DNA of 64,000 nucleotides from Acinetobacter sp. ANC 4558 (GCF_002135375.1 NZ_NEGH01000008.1:62001-126000), one strand, 5' to 3'; counted from the first letter of the stretch, positions 46,873-57,290 are shown. Program-made: numbers and translations. The notes: a model not told the origin generated them from the sequence alone.

Positions 46873-47295
46873 TTATGGCTTATAAAAAATATCAGCATCT
46901 GCACCTTCACCGCCTTCTTTACCATTTGCACCCAATGAATATAAGTCAAATGGTCGACCTTCTGAACCTGGGTTCACATACTGTAAATCATTGTCCCAAC
47001 TGTCTTTCGGATATTTCTTTAAATACCCACCAATAGGATAATTTTTTACATTCGCAGGTTGAGTAACTAAAGCTTCTAAACCACCATCCTGAGTAGTCGG
47101 ATATCGATTATTATCCATCTTAAATGCATCTAGTTCTTTTGCCACACTATTTAAGGTAATTTCTGTTGTTTTAATTTTAGATGAGTCTACTTTCCCCATC
47201 ACATTTGGAACAACTAACGCCGCTAACACACCTAAAATGACAATCACAACCATGACTTCAATGAGGGTGAAACCTGATTGCTGTAGCCTTTTCAT
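46873..47295 (-). CDS. gspG: Type II secretion major pseudopilin GspG
   Basis: A 140-residue pseudopilin. The prepilin leader MKRLQQSG is cut before FTLIEVMVVIVILG, with the conserved Glu at mature position 5. The calcium-binding C-terminal end (ANGKEGGEGADADI) is typical of GspG. Major subunit of the secretion pseudopilus. It follows gspF on the same strand. Confidence 0.93.
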   Translation of the reverse strand: MKRLQQSGFTLIEVMVVIVILGVLAALVVPNVMGKVDSSKIKTTEITLNSVAKELDAFKMDNNRYPTTQDGGLEALVTQPANVKNYPIGGYLKKYPKDSWDNDLQYVNPGSEGRPFDLYSLGANGKEGGEGADADIFYKP

Positions 47296-47326
47296 TTCCA
47301 TTCCACTTTCTCGCCTATTTTTATCA

Positions 47327-48532
47327 TCAGATCATATTGTTCATATTTACAATTGGTAGCATGACAGCCATCACAATAACCAGAACAATCCCTGCCATGA
47401 AAACTAACATTAATGGTTCTAAAAGAGCCAATAATGTTGAGATCAAGGTTGTTACTTCTCTGTCTTGCATTGTCGATGCTCGATCCAGCATCCGATCTAG
47501 CTCACCAGAAGCTTCTCCACTTTTTATCATTTGTACCATCATTGCTGGAAAATAACCACTTCGTTCTAACTGAGTAGACAAGTTGCCACCTTCCATGACT
47601 TTTTCAGCAGAAAGATTAACAGCATCTCGAATAACCCAATTGTTACTTACAGCCGCACCTATTTTCAAAGCATCGACTAAAGGAACACCTGATTGCGTCA
47701 AAATAGATAAAGTACTGGCAAAACGTGCTGCATTTATACCACGTGATAGTTTACCAAATAATGGCAGTTTGAGTGTTAAACGATCAAATGTGTAATGTCC
47801 AGCAGTTGTTCTTAAAAACTTAATCAAGAGGATAATACCCAACACTCCTCCGACTGCCATGTAAGGCCATGCTGCTCGAATAAAATCACTCATCTTCATT
47901 AAGGCAACTGTAATCCACGGCAATGCATCTTTATTTTGATCAAACGTTTTCACAATATCTGGTACAACATAGGTCATGAGCCCCATCACAATTGCAAATG
48001 ACATCAACAATAAAATCATTGGATAAATCATTGCGCCTTGAATTTTTTTCTGCATGGCAAATCGATTTTCTGTATATTCAGCAAGCTGATCTAAAATTAA
48101 ATCTAAATGTCCAGAACGCTCTCCCGCTGCAATGGTCGCAATATATAAATCTGGAAACCGCCCCGAATGCTGTAATGCATTGGCAAATGAATATCCTTCT
48201 AACACTTTAGAACGAATAGACAGTAATATCTTTTGTACATGTGCTTTTTCGCTTTGCTTTGCGACAGCTTTCACCGCCTCTTCTAAAGGAATAGCAGCTG
48301 CAATCAACACAGATAACTGTCGAGTCATTAATGCCAAATCATAAGCAGTCAGTTTCTTTTGAAACCATGCATGTGAAGCCTGACTATTTTTTTGCTCAAC
48401 TGGTTCAACGGAAATGGGAATTAACTCTTGATCACGCAATTGTTGTCGAATTTGACGTGCAGAATCTCCCTCAAGTACGCCTTTTTGTTGCTTACCTAAT
48501 CCATTGATTGCTGTAAATTGATATGCTGGCAT
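47327..48532 (-). CDS. gspF: Type II secretion inner-membrane platform protein GspF
   Basis: A 401-residue polytopic protein with two T2SSF repeats, each ending with membrane helices (ALMTRQLSVLIAAAIPLEEA and RFASTLSILTQSGVPLVDAL). It anchors the secretion ATPase assembly. Other gsp genes are absent here, consistent with their dispersal in Acinetobacter. It is first of gspF-gspG. The start shares its region with the divergent priA. Confidence 0.93.
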   Translation of the reverse strand: MPAYQFTAINGLGKQQKGVLEGDSARQIRQQLRDQELIPISVEPVEQKNSQASHAWFQKKLTAYDLALMTRQLSVLIAAAIPLEEAVKAVAKQSEKAHVQKILLSIRSKVLEGYSFANALQHSGRFPDLYIATIAAGERSGHLDLILDQLAEYTENRFAMQKKIQGAMIYPMILLLMSFAIVMGLMTYVVPDIVKTFDQNKDALPWITVALMKMSDFIRAAWPYMAVGGVLGIILLIKFLRTTAGHYTFDRLTLKLPLFGKLSRGINAARFASTLSILTQSGVPLVDALKIGAAVSNNWVIRDAVNLSAEKVMEGGNLSTQLERSGYFPAMMVQMIKSGEASGELDRMLDRASTMQDREVTTLISTLLALLEPLMLVFMAGIVLVIVMAVMLPIVNMNNMI

Positions 48533-48670
48533 TGTTATGCTCTTTTCATCCTCATTATTATTTTAGTACAGTTGCACTGCAGCACTAAAATCATTCATAT
48601 TACTCACTCTAACATAATGCATTCTATTGCACGACGATATTTAGACAGGCCGAGGAGTTCCCACATCGCT

Positions 48671-50893
48671 ATGCAAACTACCCAAGAACTCCCCACTACA
48701 AATTTTCGCATTCGTGTTGCAGTTCCTGTACATTTATTTGATACCTTCGATTATTTAGTCACTGAAGATCAATATCCTCAAATTCATGTTGGTGCGCGTG
48801 TTGCGATCTCTTTTGGTCGACAGAACTTAGTGGGAATTGTTGCCGAGAAACTCTCGCTTCACTCACCCATTAATAGTACTTTTAAACTCAAATATATTAC
48901 TGAGTTGTTAGACCACGAGGCGATTCTAGATCATAAAGTTTTAAGTTTGTTGACATGGTCATCTTCGTATTACCAATTTCCAATTGGCGAAGTCATGCAA
49001 AGTGCCCTACCCACATTGCTGCGCCAAGGAAAGCCCGCAGATTTACTCACCAGAATGTGGGTTCTTCTTGATGAGCATGCTGAAAATAAAATCACAAGAT
49101 CTGAAAAACAACAAGAAGCCTATAAAATTTTAAAATTACATCCTCAAGGTACAGCGGAAAATATTTTGAATTTAGCTGGTATAGAAACTGCAACATTAAA
49201 AGCGTTAGCAAAAAAAGAAATCTGTAAATGTGTTCAAGAAAAACAAGATCTTTCCCCCATCCCTGTAACTTTGGCTCAAATGCCCTTAACAGCAAATACA
49301 GATCAGAAAAAAGCCATTGAACATATTTTAAAAGCTCGAAATAAATATCAAGCATTTCTACTTGATGGATTAACTGGCAGTGGAAAAACTGAAGTCTATT
49401 TACAAGTGATGGAACAGGTACTAAAACAAGGTAAACAAGTTTTGGTTCTCGTGCCTGAAATTGGCTTAACCCCCCAAACGATTAGTCGATTTCAATCTCG
49501 CTTTCATTGCAACATTGTGCTGCTCCATTCTGGCTTGAATGATTCAAAGCGTTTACAAGCTTGGCAGTATGCAAAATCTGGTAAGGCTTCAATTATTTTA
49601 GGCACGCGTTCTGCAATTTACACACCACTTCCACATCTAGGTTTAATTATCTTAGATGAGGAACATGATCTTTCGTTTAAACAACAAGAAGGCTTTCGTT
49701 ATCATGCGCGAGATGTTGCGCTTTATCGAGCACATTTAGAGCAATGTCCGATTATTCTAGGCTCAGCAACCCCAAGTATTGATTGTTATGCGCTTGTAGA
49801 ACAAGGAAAATTAACCCGCTTGGAACTCAATCAGCGCGCTGGTTCAGCTGTTATGCCGAAGATGCATGTTTTAGATTTAAAAACCAATCAAAAACAATAT
49901 GGAATCAGTCAACTGCTTATTAATGAGATTAAAAAACGATTAGAACATCAAGAACAAGTTTTAATTTTCTTAAATCGACGTGGTTATTCACCAGTTTTGA
50001 TCTGTGAAAGTTGTGCATGGCAGGCAAAGTGCCCAAATTGTGATGCTAATTTTACCCTGCATCAGCAACCTTATCCTCATTTAAATTGTCATCATTGTGG
50101 AACAATTCATCGTAAACCAGAAACTTGCCCGCAGTGTCATCATCATGAACTCAAACCGATTGGAATGGGAACAGCTAAAGTCGAAGAACATCTCAATGAA
50201 TTATTTCCGAATGTAGATATCGTTCGTGTTGATCGAGATTCAACAAGCCGAGTGGGGAGTTGGCAAAAAATTTATGATCGCATCCAAACGAGCAAACCAA
50301 TTATTTTACTTGGTACACAAATGCTAGCCAAAGGGCATCATTTTCCTTATGTCACCTTAGTCGCAATTTTAGATATAGATGCAGGTTTACTGAGTGTAGA
50401 TTTCAGAGCACCAGAACGAACAGCACAGCTCATTGTACAAGTCTCTGGACGAGCAGGTCGTGGTGAAAAAAAAGGGGATGTCTACCTGCAAACATTACGC
50501 CCAGATCACCCCTTATTAACCACCTTAGTCAATCATGATTATCGTGCCTTTGCGAAACAAACACTGAAAGAGCGCAAAGAAGCATTATTGCCCCCTTATC
50601 GTTATACTGCACTGATTCGTTGTGAATCTAAAAATCAGCAATTAAACCAAGATTTTTTACAACATCATGCACATGCTTTACGTCTTTCCTCTGAAAATTT
50701 AATTGATATTTGGGGACCAATTCCAGCACCTATGGAACGCAAAGCAGGTCGATATCAAGCACATATGGTTTTATTATCACAAGATAGAGCTAAATTACAT
50801 TTTTATATTCGACAATGGTGGTTAAATATGTTGCATCAAAAGCCATCTAATATGAAACTAAGTTTAGACATAGATCCACAAGAATTAAGTTGA
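48671..50893 (+). CDS. priA: Primosomal protein N' (replication restart helicase PriA)
   Basis: A 740-residue helicase that reloads the replisome at stalled forks. The N-terminal DNA-binding part is FRIRVAVPVHLFDTFDYLV. Walker A GLTGSGKT is near residues 236-243, DEEHD near 329, and the zinc-binding cysteines CESCAWQAKCPNCD near 444. Motifs LGTQMLAKGHHFP and GRAGRG follow. I chose the ATG at 48671, with GAGGAG upstream but 13 bases away; the longer frame overlaps gspF. Length fits E. coli PriA (732). Confidence 0.93.
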   Translation: MQTTQELPTTNFRIRVAVPVHLFDTFDYLVTEDQYPQIHVGARVAISFGRQNLVGIVAEKLSLHSPINSTFKLKYITELLDHEAILDHKVLSLLTWSSSYYQFPIGEVMQSALPTLLRQGKPADLLTRMWVLLDEHAENKITRSEKQQEAYKILKLHPQGTAENILNLAGIETATLKALAKKEICKCVQEKQDLSPIPVTLAQMPLTANTDQKKAIEHILKARNKYQAFLLDGLTGSGKTEVYLQVMEQVLKQGKQVLVLVPEIGLTPQTISRFQSRFHCNIVLLHSGLNDSKRLQAWQYAKSGKASIILGTRSAIYTPLPHLGLIILDEEHDLSFKQQEGFRYHARDVALYRAHLEQCPIILGSATPSIDCYALVEQGKLTRLELNQRAGSAVMPKMHVLDLKTNQKQYGISQLLINEIKKRLEHQEQVLIFLNRRGYSPVLICESCAWQAKCPNCDANFTLHQQPYPHLNCHHCGTIHRKPETCPQCHHHELKPIGMGTAKVEEHLNELFPNVDIVRVDRDSTSRVGSWQKIYDRIQTSKPIILLGTQMLAKGHHFPYVTLVAILDIDAGLLSVDFRAPERTAQLIVQVSGRAGRGEKKGDVYLQTLRPDHPLLTTLVNHDYRAFAKQTLKERKEALLPPYRYTALIRCESKNQQLNQDFLQHHAHALRLSSENLIDIWGPIPAPMERKAGRYQAHMVLLSQDRAKLHFYIRQWWLNMLHQKPSNMKLSLDIDPQELS

Positions 50894-50940
50894 ATAATTG
50901 ATATTCCAAAATAACAAGGAAATTTTTAAGGACTCCGTAC

Positions 50941-52788
50941 ATGCCTTTACTGTTGCAAATCACAATTTTTCTTGGTGCTGCTTTGCTTCTTGTTCCTCTA
51001 CTCAAGCGGTTTGGAATTGCTACAGTATTAGGCTATTTATTCACAGGTATATTACTGGGTCCCAGTGTATTTAATTTTGCAAGCAATCCGATAGAAATTC
51101 AAAAAATTTCCGAACTAGGTGTCATCTTATTAATGTTTCTCATTGGTTTAGAGCTCAGACCACAGCGTTTATGGGAAATGCGAAAATCTATATTTCTAAT
51201 GGGTAGCCTACAAGTTGGTATTACAGCATTATTACTCATTATTTTAGTGTTCATTCTCTTACAACAAAGCATTGCATCTAGTATTGTTATTGGAAGTGCA
51301 CTGGCCCTTTCCTCCACTGCATTTGTATTACAACTACTGACCGAAAAACAAGAACTCAATACGCACTATGGGCAACAGTCTTTTTCTATTTTACTGTTCC
51401 AAGACATTGCCGCTATCCCACTCATTGCCATGCTCCCCTTACTTGCTGGAGGTGCATCTGCTCATCATGGTATTGCTTACTTTGCTGCAATTATCGCTGC
51501 ATTTACGGGGCTCTTTCTATTCAGTCGTTATCTGATACGACCTTTTTTTCGCTTTGTCGCAAAAAGTGGGGCGCATGAACTTATTACAGCCGTTGGGCTC
51601 TTTATTGTTCTTGGTGTTGTCATGCTGATGGATATTCTTGGCATTAGTACAACTCTTGGCGCATTTTTAACAGGCGTACTTCTTGCTGATTCTGAATTTA
51701 GACATGAACTTGAAGCCAGCATTGCGCCCTTTAAAGGCTTATTACTAGGTTTATTTTTCATGGCTGTGGGCATGACCACACAATTGAATTTATTGATTGA
51801 AATACCGTGGTTGATTATTGGAGGAACACTTGCTTTACTCACCATCAAAATGCTTGTGCTGACGGCTATTGCACGCTATATGCAGTTTTCTTGGCGTAAT
51901 AGCTTATTGTTAGGCGCGTGTCTAGCTCAAGGTGGTGAATTCGCTTTTATCGTTCTAGCCGTTGCTAAAAGTGAAAATATTCTTAGCCAAACAATGCTTG
52001 AACCATTGGTTCTCATTGTGACACTTTCCATGGTGCTTACTCCATTACTCTATTGGATAAGCACAAAACTTATTCATATTTTTTTCAATCAAGAAAAAAC
52101 TAAAAATAACGATGATATTCCCGAATCTGAAGCACATTATCCGCTCATTATTGCAGGATTTGGTCGTTTTGGACAAATTATCGCACGCGTTGCATATTTA
52201 CAACATCTTAAATTTACGGCAATAGATAACAATTTAGAAAAAATCGATTTTGTACGAAATTATGGGGGGAAAGTCTACTATGGTGATGCAACACATCCCG
52301 ATATTCTACGTTCTGCTGGAATTCAACAGGCTAAATTATTTGTACTAGCCATAGATGATATAGAAGATTGTATGAATGTTGCACGTCATATCAAACTCAA
52401 TTATCCAGAACTCAAACTTTTGGTTCGAGCACGTGATCGTCATCATGTACACTTATTACGTGATCTTGGCATAGAATATATTTGGCGCGAAACTTATCTA
52501 TCATCTTTAGGTATGGCATATCAAACTCTTTGCCAGTTAGGCATAAGCCCAGAAGATGTCTACAAAAGTATTGAGTTATTTCGAGATTATGATGAGAAAC
52601 TCCTGGCAGAACAGCAGCTTGTTTATACAGATGAACAAAAAGTTTATACCACGTACCGCAATTCACTCGCAGAACTTGAACATCTTTTTGAAAGTGATGC
52701 CCAGCGACGCGATATACTCCCTGAAGTAGATTTAAAACGTCATTTAAACTCGCAACGAGTTGATATCGCACAAGATGAAATAAAATAA
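50941..52788 (+). CDS. KefC-like monovalent cation:proton antiporter (CPA2)
   Basis: A 615-residue antiporter with about twelve membrane helices to residue 380 and a TrkA-N/RCK domain at about 399 (LIIAGFGRFGQIIARVAYL). FTGILLGPSVFNF, ELGVILLMFLIGLELRP and LSSTAFVLQLL are the exchanger motifs. It is similar to KefC/KefB, which exports potassium under glutathione control. No KefF/KefG is adjacent, so that mode of control is unproven. A second antiporter (YbaL-type) is at 14458. Confidence 0.88.
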   Translation: MPLLLQITIFLGAALLLVPLLKRFGIATVLGYLFTGILLGPSVFNFASNPIEIQKISELGVILLMFLIGLELRPQRLWEMRKSIFLMGSLQVGITALLLIILVFILLQQSIASSIVIGSALALSSTAFVLQLLTEKQELNTHYGQQSFSILLFQDIAAIPLIAMLPLLAGGASAHHGIAYFAAIIAAFTGLFLFSRYLIRPFFRFVAKSGAHELITAVGLFIVLGVVMLMDILGISTTLGAFLTGVLLADSEFRHELEASIAPFKGLLLGLFFMAVGMTTQLNLLIEIPWLIIGGTLALLTIKMLVLTAIARYMQFSWRNSLLLGACLAQGGEFAFIVLAVAKSENILSQTMLEPLVLIVTLSMVLTPLLYWISTKLIHIFFNQEKTKNNDDIPESEAHYPLIIAGFGRFGQIIARVAYLQHLKFTAIDNNLEKIDFVRNYGGKVYYGDATHPDILRSAGIQQAKLFVLAIDDIEDCMNVARHIKLNYPELKLLVRARDRHHVHLLRDLGIEYIWRETYLSSLGMAYQTLCQLGISPEDVYKSIELFRDYDEKLLAEQQLVYTDEQKVYTTYRNSLAELEHLFESDAQRRDILPEVDLKRHLNSQRVDIAQDEIK

Positions 52789-52838
52789 CTTGTGTTTTAT
52801 TAAACTACCACCATTTATACAGGGTTATGGAGAATTTT

Positions 52839-53714
52839 ATGTCTGATTTACGCCAACGCTTTTTTATCGAAGATAGCCCTATTCGTGGTGAAGTCGTTCA
52901 TTTAGAAGAAGCTTTACAAACTATTTTAGCACAACGAGATTATGTTCCTGCTGTAAAAATTCTATTAGGTGAAATGCTGAGCGCGACAGCCTTGCTTGCA
53001 AGTACACTTAAAATTAAAGGTCGAATTAGTTTACAAATTCAAGCCTCTGGCAGCTTTAAATGGGCAATGGCAGAATGTAACCACTTAGGCGAAGTTCGTG
53101 CTCTAGCAGACTATGAATTAGATACACGCTTTAATGAAGCACAAGACAGTAGCACGATTTTATCTACGCTACTTAGTCCAGTATTATTTATTAATATTGA
53201 ACCAGAGTTTGGTGAACGTTATCAAGGAATCGTTCCCTTAGATCAACCTAACCTTGCTCGCTGCTTAATGCAATATTATGATTTATCAGCACAAATTCCA
53301 ACACGTATTGTTTTAGCAAGCAATGAAAAAACAGCTGGTGGCCTATTAATTCAATTATTACCACGTAATAATGAAGAGGAACAGCAACGTGTTGATGAAG
53401 ACTTATGGCCAAGATTGACCATGCTAACTGAAACACTAAAAGCCGATGAATTAACACAATTAGATGCAAATGAACTTTTATATCGTTTATATAATGAAGA
53501 AGAAGTTCGCTTACCAGAAATTGAAAAATTATCATTTGGTTGTACATGTTCGAAAGAACGCTGTGAAGCTGCTCTTAAACAGATTGGTGTTTCAGCTGTT
53601 CGCGAAACCTTAGAACATCAAAATCCTATTTCTATGGACTGCCAATTCTGTAATACACAATATCTGTTTACTGCTGAACAAGCTTTAGGCTTATTTGGCG
53701 AGCATTTAAGTTAA
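52839..53714 (+). CDS. hslO: Redox-regulated chaperone Hsp33
   Basis: A 291-residue holdase activated by oxidation and heat. Zinc-binding cysteines at 235, 237, 268 and 271 form CXC-X30-CXXC (CTCSKERC, and MDCQFC), the switch for disulfide-driven unfolding. The N-terminal core starts MSDLRQRFFIEDSPIRGEV. ATG 52839 follows a GGAG at good spacing. Confidence 0.95.
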   Translation: MSDLRQRFFIEDSPIRGEVVHLEEALQTILAQRDYVPAVKILLGEMLSATALLASTLKIKGRISLQIQASGSFKWAMAECNHLGEVRALADYELDTRFNEAQDSSTILSTLLSPVLFINIEPEFGERYQGIVPLDQPNLARCLMQYYDLSAQIPTRIVLASNEKTAGGLLIQLLPRNNEEEQQRVDEDLWPRLTMLTETLKADELTQLDANELLYRLYNEEEVRLPEIEKLSFGCTCSKERCEAALKQIGVSAVRETLEHQNPISMDCQFCNTQYLFTAEQALGLFGEHLS

Positions 53715-53725
53715 ATAGTGCTCTA

Positions 53726-53756
53726 AAAAGGGATGGTTATCCCATCCTTTTTATTT
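53726..53756 (+). terminator. hslO terminator
   Basis: GGATGG (53731-53736) pairs with CCATCC (53742-53747), extended by an A run and T run with one G-U pair. The 306-base stretch after it, up to cbpA, holds only AT-rich sequence and no supported gene. Confidence 0.7.
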
Positions 53757-54020
53757 ATATTCTGATGTTTAAACCATTTTATAATTAAAAACTTTGATGC
53801 TTAAATATCTTATTTACCTTATATTTTAAAAATAAAAGAATTAACTTTCATTTTTATCATTTACTTTATGACTGATACTCTAGCCTGCATATTCTATAAA
53901 TAAAATCATGAATAAATGTTACATTGTTATGATTCGAAAAAATAACTTACATAATGCTACTTTTTTATACAATCAATATGGTAATAATAAAGGAATACTT
54001 TATAAAATTATGATGTGGAA

Positions 54021-54971
54021 ATGGCAAAAAATTTTTATGAAATTCTAGGTATCGATAAAAAAGCGACACCAGATCAAATTAAAAAAGCTTACCGCAAGCT
54101 AGCAAGAAAATATCATCCAGATATTAGCAAAGAAGCTGATGCTGAAGGAAAAATGCAAGAAATTAACGTTGCTTATGACACTTTAAGCAATGACGAAAAA
54201 AAAACACAATATGACTTTGAACTCGAAAATCCGAATGGATTTCAAAACTTTAATACAGGATCTCAACATTACTCTCAAAACACTCAAAATGATGGTCAAT
54301 ATCATGATTTTTCAGGTTTCGAAGATATTTTTGGGCGTTTTGGCGCAGGTTTTGGTGGTTCTAATTATGAGTATCAAAGAGGTCAAAGGCAACATCATCA
54401 TCAAAGCTATAAAGGTGAAGATCAGCATGGTAGTTTAGACGTCGATTTAAATATTGCCTTCCACGGAGAAACGCAGCAAATTACCTTACAAATTCCAACA
54501 ATGAATGCTTATGGTCAAGCAGAAGTTCAGCGTAAAACCTTAGAAGTTAAAATTCCTAAAGGAATGAAAGATGGGCAACAAATTCGCCTATCTGGACAAG
54601 GACAAGTTGGTATAAATGGTGGAGAAAATGGTGATTTATACATAAAAATTCATTATAAAAATAATGAAAAACTTCGTGTTGATGGTGCAGATATTTATTT
54701 GACATTAGATGTCACGCCCTGGGAAGCTACATTAGGTCAAAGTATTGAAATCAGCACACCTTCAGGAAGTAAATTACAAGTTAACTTACCTAAAAATAGT
54801 CAAACTGGACAGCAACTTCGACTTAAAGACAAAGGTATTCCAAATAAAATACCAGGAAATCTTTATTTAATTCTAAATATTGTGAATCCTCCTGCACATA
54901 CAGATGCTGAACAAGCGGCTTATCAAGCATTTGCAGAAGCATTCACTCAATTTAAGCCTCGCCAATCTTAA
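54021..54971 (+). CDS. cbpA: DnaJ-like co-chaperone CbpA
   Basis: A 316-residue co-chaperone of DnaK that also binds curved DNA in E. coli. The J-domain holds the HPD motif at residues 32-34 (KLARKYHPDIS). A Gly/Phe-rich linker (about 90-120) and the two substrate-binding beta-domains follow (about 130-310, DVDLNIAFHGETQQITLQI). There is no zinc-finger domain, which separates it from DnaJ. It precedes cbpM by 10 bases. Confidence 0.92.
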   Translation: MAKNFYEILGIDKKATPDQIKKAYRKLARKYHPDISKEADAEGKMQEINVAYDTLSNDEKKTQYDFELENPNGFQNFNTGSQHYSQNTQNDGQYHDFSGFEDIFGRFGAGFGGSNYEYQRGQRQHHHQSYKGEDQHGSLDVDLNIAFHGETQQITLQIPTMNAYGQAEVQRKTLEVKIPKGMKDGQQIRLSGQGQVGINGGENGDLYIKIHYKNNEKLRVDGADIYLTLDVTPWEATLGQSIEISTPSGSKLQVNLPKNSQTGQQLRLKDKGIPNKIPGNLYLILNIVNPPAHTDAEQAAYQAFAEAFTQFKPRQS

Positions 54972-54981
54972 GGAGCAAATC

Positions 54982-55305
54982 ATGACTACCATTCATTATC
55001 GTGAAATTGTTTGTGGTGATTGTTTAGAAGCTCAAATCGTGGATGAAAATATTTCTTTCGATTTAACCCACTTTGCTGAAGCCTGTGGACAAAGTCCTGA
55101 ATGGATTTTACAACTTCTCGAATATGATATTTTACCTCATCGCCCTGATGAACGCGTTCATCAATTTTTCGGCGATGACATTACACTTGCGCGCCGTGCT
55201 TACCGCTTACAACGAGATTTCAATGCAAGCTTAACAGCTGTAGCAATGATGCTCGATTTAATTGATGAAGTTCAACAATTACGCCGTCAGGTAAAGCATT
55301 TCTAA
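54982..55305 (+). CDS. cbpM: CbpA modulator CbpM
   Basis: A 107-residue MerR-like helical protein that binds the J-domain of CbpA and restrains it. It starts MTTIHYREIVCGDCLEAQIV, and FFGDDITLARRAYRLQRDFN and LIDEVQQLRRQVKHF match CbpM. An AAGGAG site lies before this ATG. Its order after cbpA supports the assignment. Confidence 0.9.
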   Translation: MTTIHYREIVCGDCLEAQIVDENISFDLTHFAEACGQSPEWILQLLEYDILPHRPDERVHQFFGDDITLARRAYRLQRDFNASLTAVAMMLDLIDEVQQLRRQVKHF

Positions 55306-55395
55306 CTCAAGCAGATTAAAAATCAAATTTCATATGTACTTAAACATGTGAAATTTGATGAATATAGTCCATTTTTTATGAGGAAAGTTACTCTA

Positions 55396-55656
55396 ATGAA
55401 AATGAAAGATTGTAATAAAAAATATAAAAACATGTTCCCTGAATTTAAAGAAGTTATTGCTACTCTTCGGGAACAGAACCCACATTTTTCAAAAATGTTT
55501 GAGGATCATGCTGCTTTAGATAAAGAAATTAGTCTTTTAGAGCAGAATCTAGTAAATAAAATTAATGATGATATTGAACTATTAAAGCGGAAAAAACTGA
55601 GAATAAAAGATGAAATGTATAAGTTACTTAAACAAAGTGATGTTCGTACTGAGTAA
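55396..55656 (+). CDS. YdcH family (DUF465) small coiled-coil protein, copy 1
   Basis: An 86-residue protein with two antiparallel coiled helices typical of DUF465 (SLLEQNLVNKINDDIELLKR). ATG 55396 follows AGGAAAG at 11 bases; the longer frame begins with unrelated residues. It is clearly related to the second gene at 57291 but has an extra 12-residue lysine-rich N-terminus. A plus-strand neighbour of cbpM on one side and convergent corA on the other. Confidence 0.8.
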   Translation: MKMKDCNKKYKNMFPEFKEVIATLREQNPHFSKMFEDHAALDKEISLLEQNLVNKINDDIELLKRKKLRIKDEMYKLLKQSDVRTE

Positions 55657-55685
55657 TAAAATGAAATCGATTAACCAACAAATAT

Positions 55686-55732
55686 AACCTGAAAATACCA
55701 TAACACCATCAATCTAATTGTATTTTCAGGTT
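55686..55732. repeat. Perfect 13-bp inverted repeat between ydcH copy 1 and corA
   Basis: AACCTGAAAATAC (55686-55698) and GTATTTTCAGGTT (55720-55732) pair perfectly across a 21-base loop, between convergent genes. It may act as a bidirectional terminator, though no T tract follows. Confidence 0.5.
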
Positions 55733-55777
55733 CCATTATTTTAATTTCATACTTATCCACAGCATTTCATCCGTGTC

Positions 55778-57013
55778 TTATTTTTTCAATTTTCCTAATC
55801 CTTTTATAGTATCTTTCACTGTATGTTTTATTGGTTCATAGTCTAGAAATTTTAATAAATTTAAATGTTGATCTTTGTTCTGCTGTGCCAACATATCAAT
55901 AACACTTTTTTCGCCTCGTCCAACCATATGTCGTCGATAAAAATAATAAATCAGGAGTAATGTTGTAATGAGCATTACGCCTAACATCATCCAAAAACCA
56001 GTTGGCGACCCTAAGCCTGGAATAAACTCAAAATTCATTCCATATATTCCTGTCAATAAGGTCAAAGGGGCAAATACAGCTGTAATAATCGCCAAGATTC
56101 TCATGTTCTCATTGGTTTGGTTCGCAATTGCTGAAAAATGTAAATCAATTGCTGACTGAATAGCACTACGTAAGCGTATGGTATGTTTTTGAATTCTTTC
56201 AATATGCCCACTTAAGTCATCCATCCGAACCAGCATAATATCTTGCTTTTCAGTTTTCTTTTTTCCCTTTAAATGAGGATAGTTATCTACAATTTCATCA
56301 CGTAATTCTTGTAATGCACCAATTTGCTCTTCACATAAGTTTTCAACCTGTTGAAATGCCATATTTTCTTGTAATAACTGATGCCATTTTGTAAAACGAC
56401 CATGCCCCTGTAACAATTCTTTTTGCCAAAATTCAACACGACGTGTTAAAGGCATGCGTAAATCTAAATATCCATCAATCATTCCATTGAGTAAACGCAA
56501 TGCTAAATCTAGAGGAGAAATTGATAATTTCCGAGGTCTATTCTGTTCATCTAAAGCTTTTGTTGCTACAGCATTTAAACGTGAAATATTACTCTCAATA
56601 ACATAGTTCCCCTTCTCTCGTACAGTGACAAGGACTTGAGGTGTCAATATAAAACTAATTGGTGTTGTTGCCAGACCAGACATATGCTCATAATATTCTG
56701 AAAGCCTATCTTCGACTTGAATTTGATCATCAGGTGTAACAAGTTTACGAAAAATTAATAGGTCATAATCATCTAATGTATCAAATGCGCAAGGGTGCTC
56801 TAGATTCAATACATCTTTCACATGATATTCGTTTAATGTTAATCCAGTTAAGTCATATATTTCTTGTTGCCATGACTCAATCCGATTCATCACATCATCA
56901 CGAGTATAATCAACCCATATAAATTCAAACTCTTCTGTACTTTTTATTTCCGTATCAGCCAACACATATAATTGTGTAGAATCAACCTGTTGATAAAATT
57001 TATAAATTTGCAT
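55778..57013 (-). CDS. corA: CorA-family divalent cation transporter
   Basis: A 411-residue inner-membrane magnesium channel. A long cytoplasmic N-terminal domain with coiled helices precedes two C-terminal membrane helices. The signature GMN occurs near residue 326 (IYGMNFEF). A charged C-terminal tail of about 50 residues (RHMVGRGEKSVIDMLAQQNK) is longer than in E. coli CorA, and the total length (411 versus 316) is greater. It lies on the opposite strand between two YdcH paralogues. Confidence 0.88.
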   Translation of the reverse strand: MQIYKFYQQVDSTQLYVLADTEIKSTEEFEFIWVDYTRDDVMNRIESWQQEIYDLTGLTLNEYHVKDVLNLEHPCAFDTLDDYDLLIFRKLVTPDDQIQVEDRLSEYYEHMSGLATTPISFILTPQVLVTVREKGNYVIESNISRLNAVATKALDEQNRPRKLSISPLDLALRLLNGMIDGYLDLRMPLTRRVEFWQKELLQGHGRFTKWHQLLQENMAFQQVENLCEEQIGALQELRDEIVDNYPHLKGKKKTEKQDIMLVRMDDLSGHIERIQKHTIRLRSAIQSAIDLHFSAIANQTNENMRILAIITAVFAPLTLLTGIYGMNFEFIPGLGSPTGFWMMLGVMLITTLLLIYYFYRRHMVGRGEKSVIDMLAQQNKDQHLNLLKFLDYEPIKHTVKDTIKGLGKLKK

Positions 57014-57290
57014 AATTGGGATACACGTTATTCATGATATAGTATTTCTAATGTATTTATTATAATCAATCTTTTTGATATTGTTGGTTATTAAACTGTA
57101 TAAAAATATAATTAAAACAATATTATGCATTTAAATCCAAATCAATGAACTCAATAAAATACAACATAAATACATATTTTTTATAGATTAAAGTGTCTTT
57201 CATTCGATATGATTAATTTGTGTAGATTTCACATTAATTAGTCGCATTTTTATTTATAAATTTATTTTAATAATCAATATAGGTGATCAC

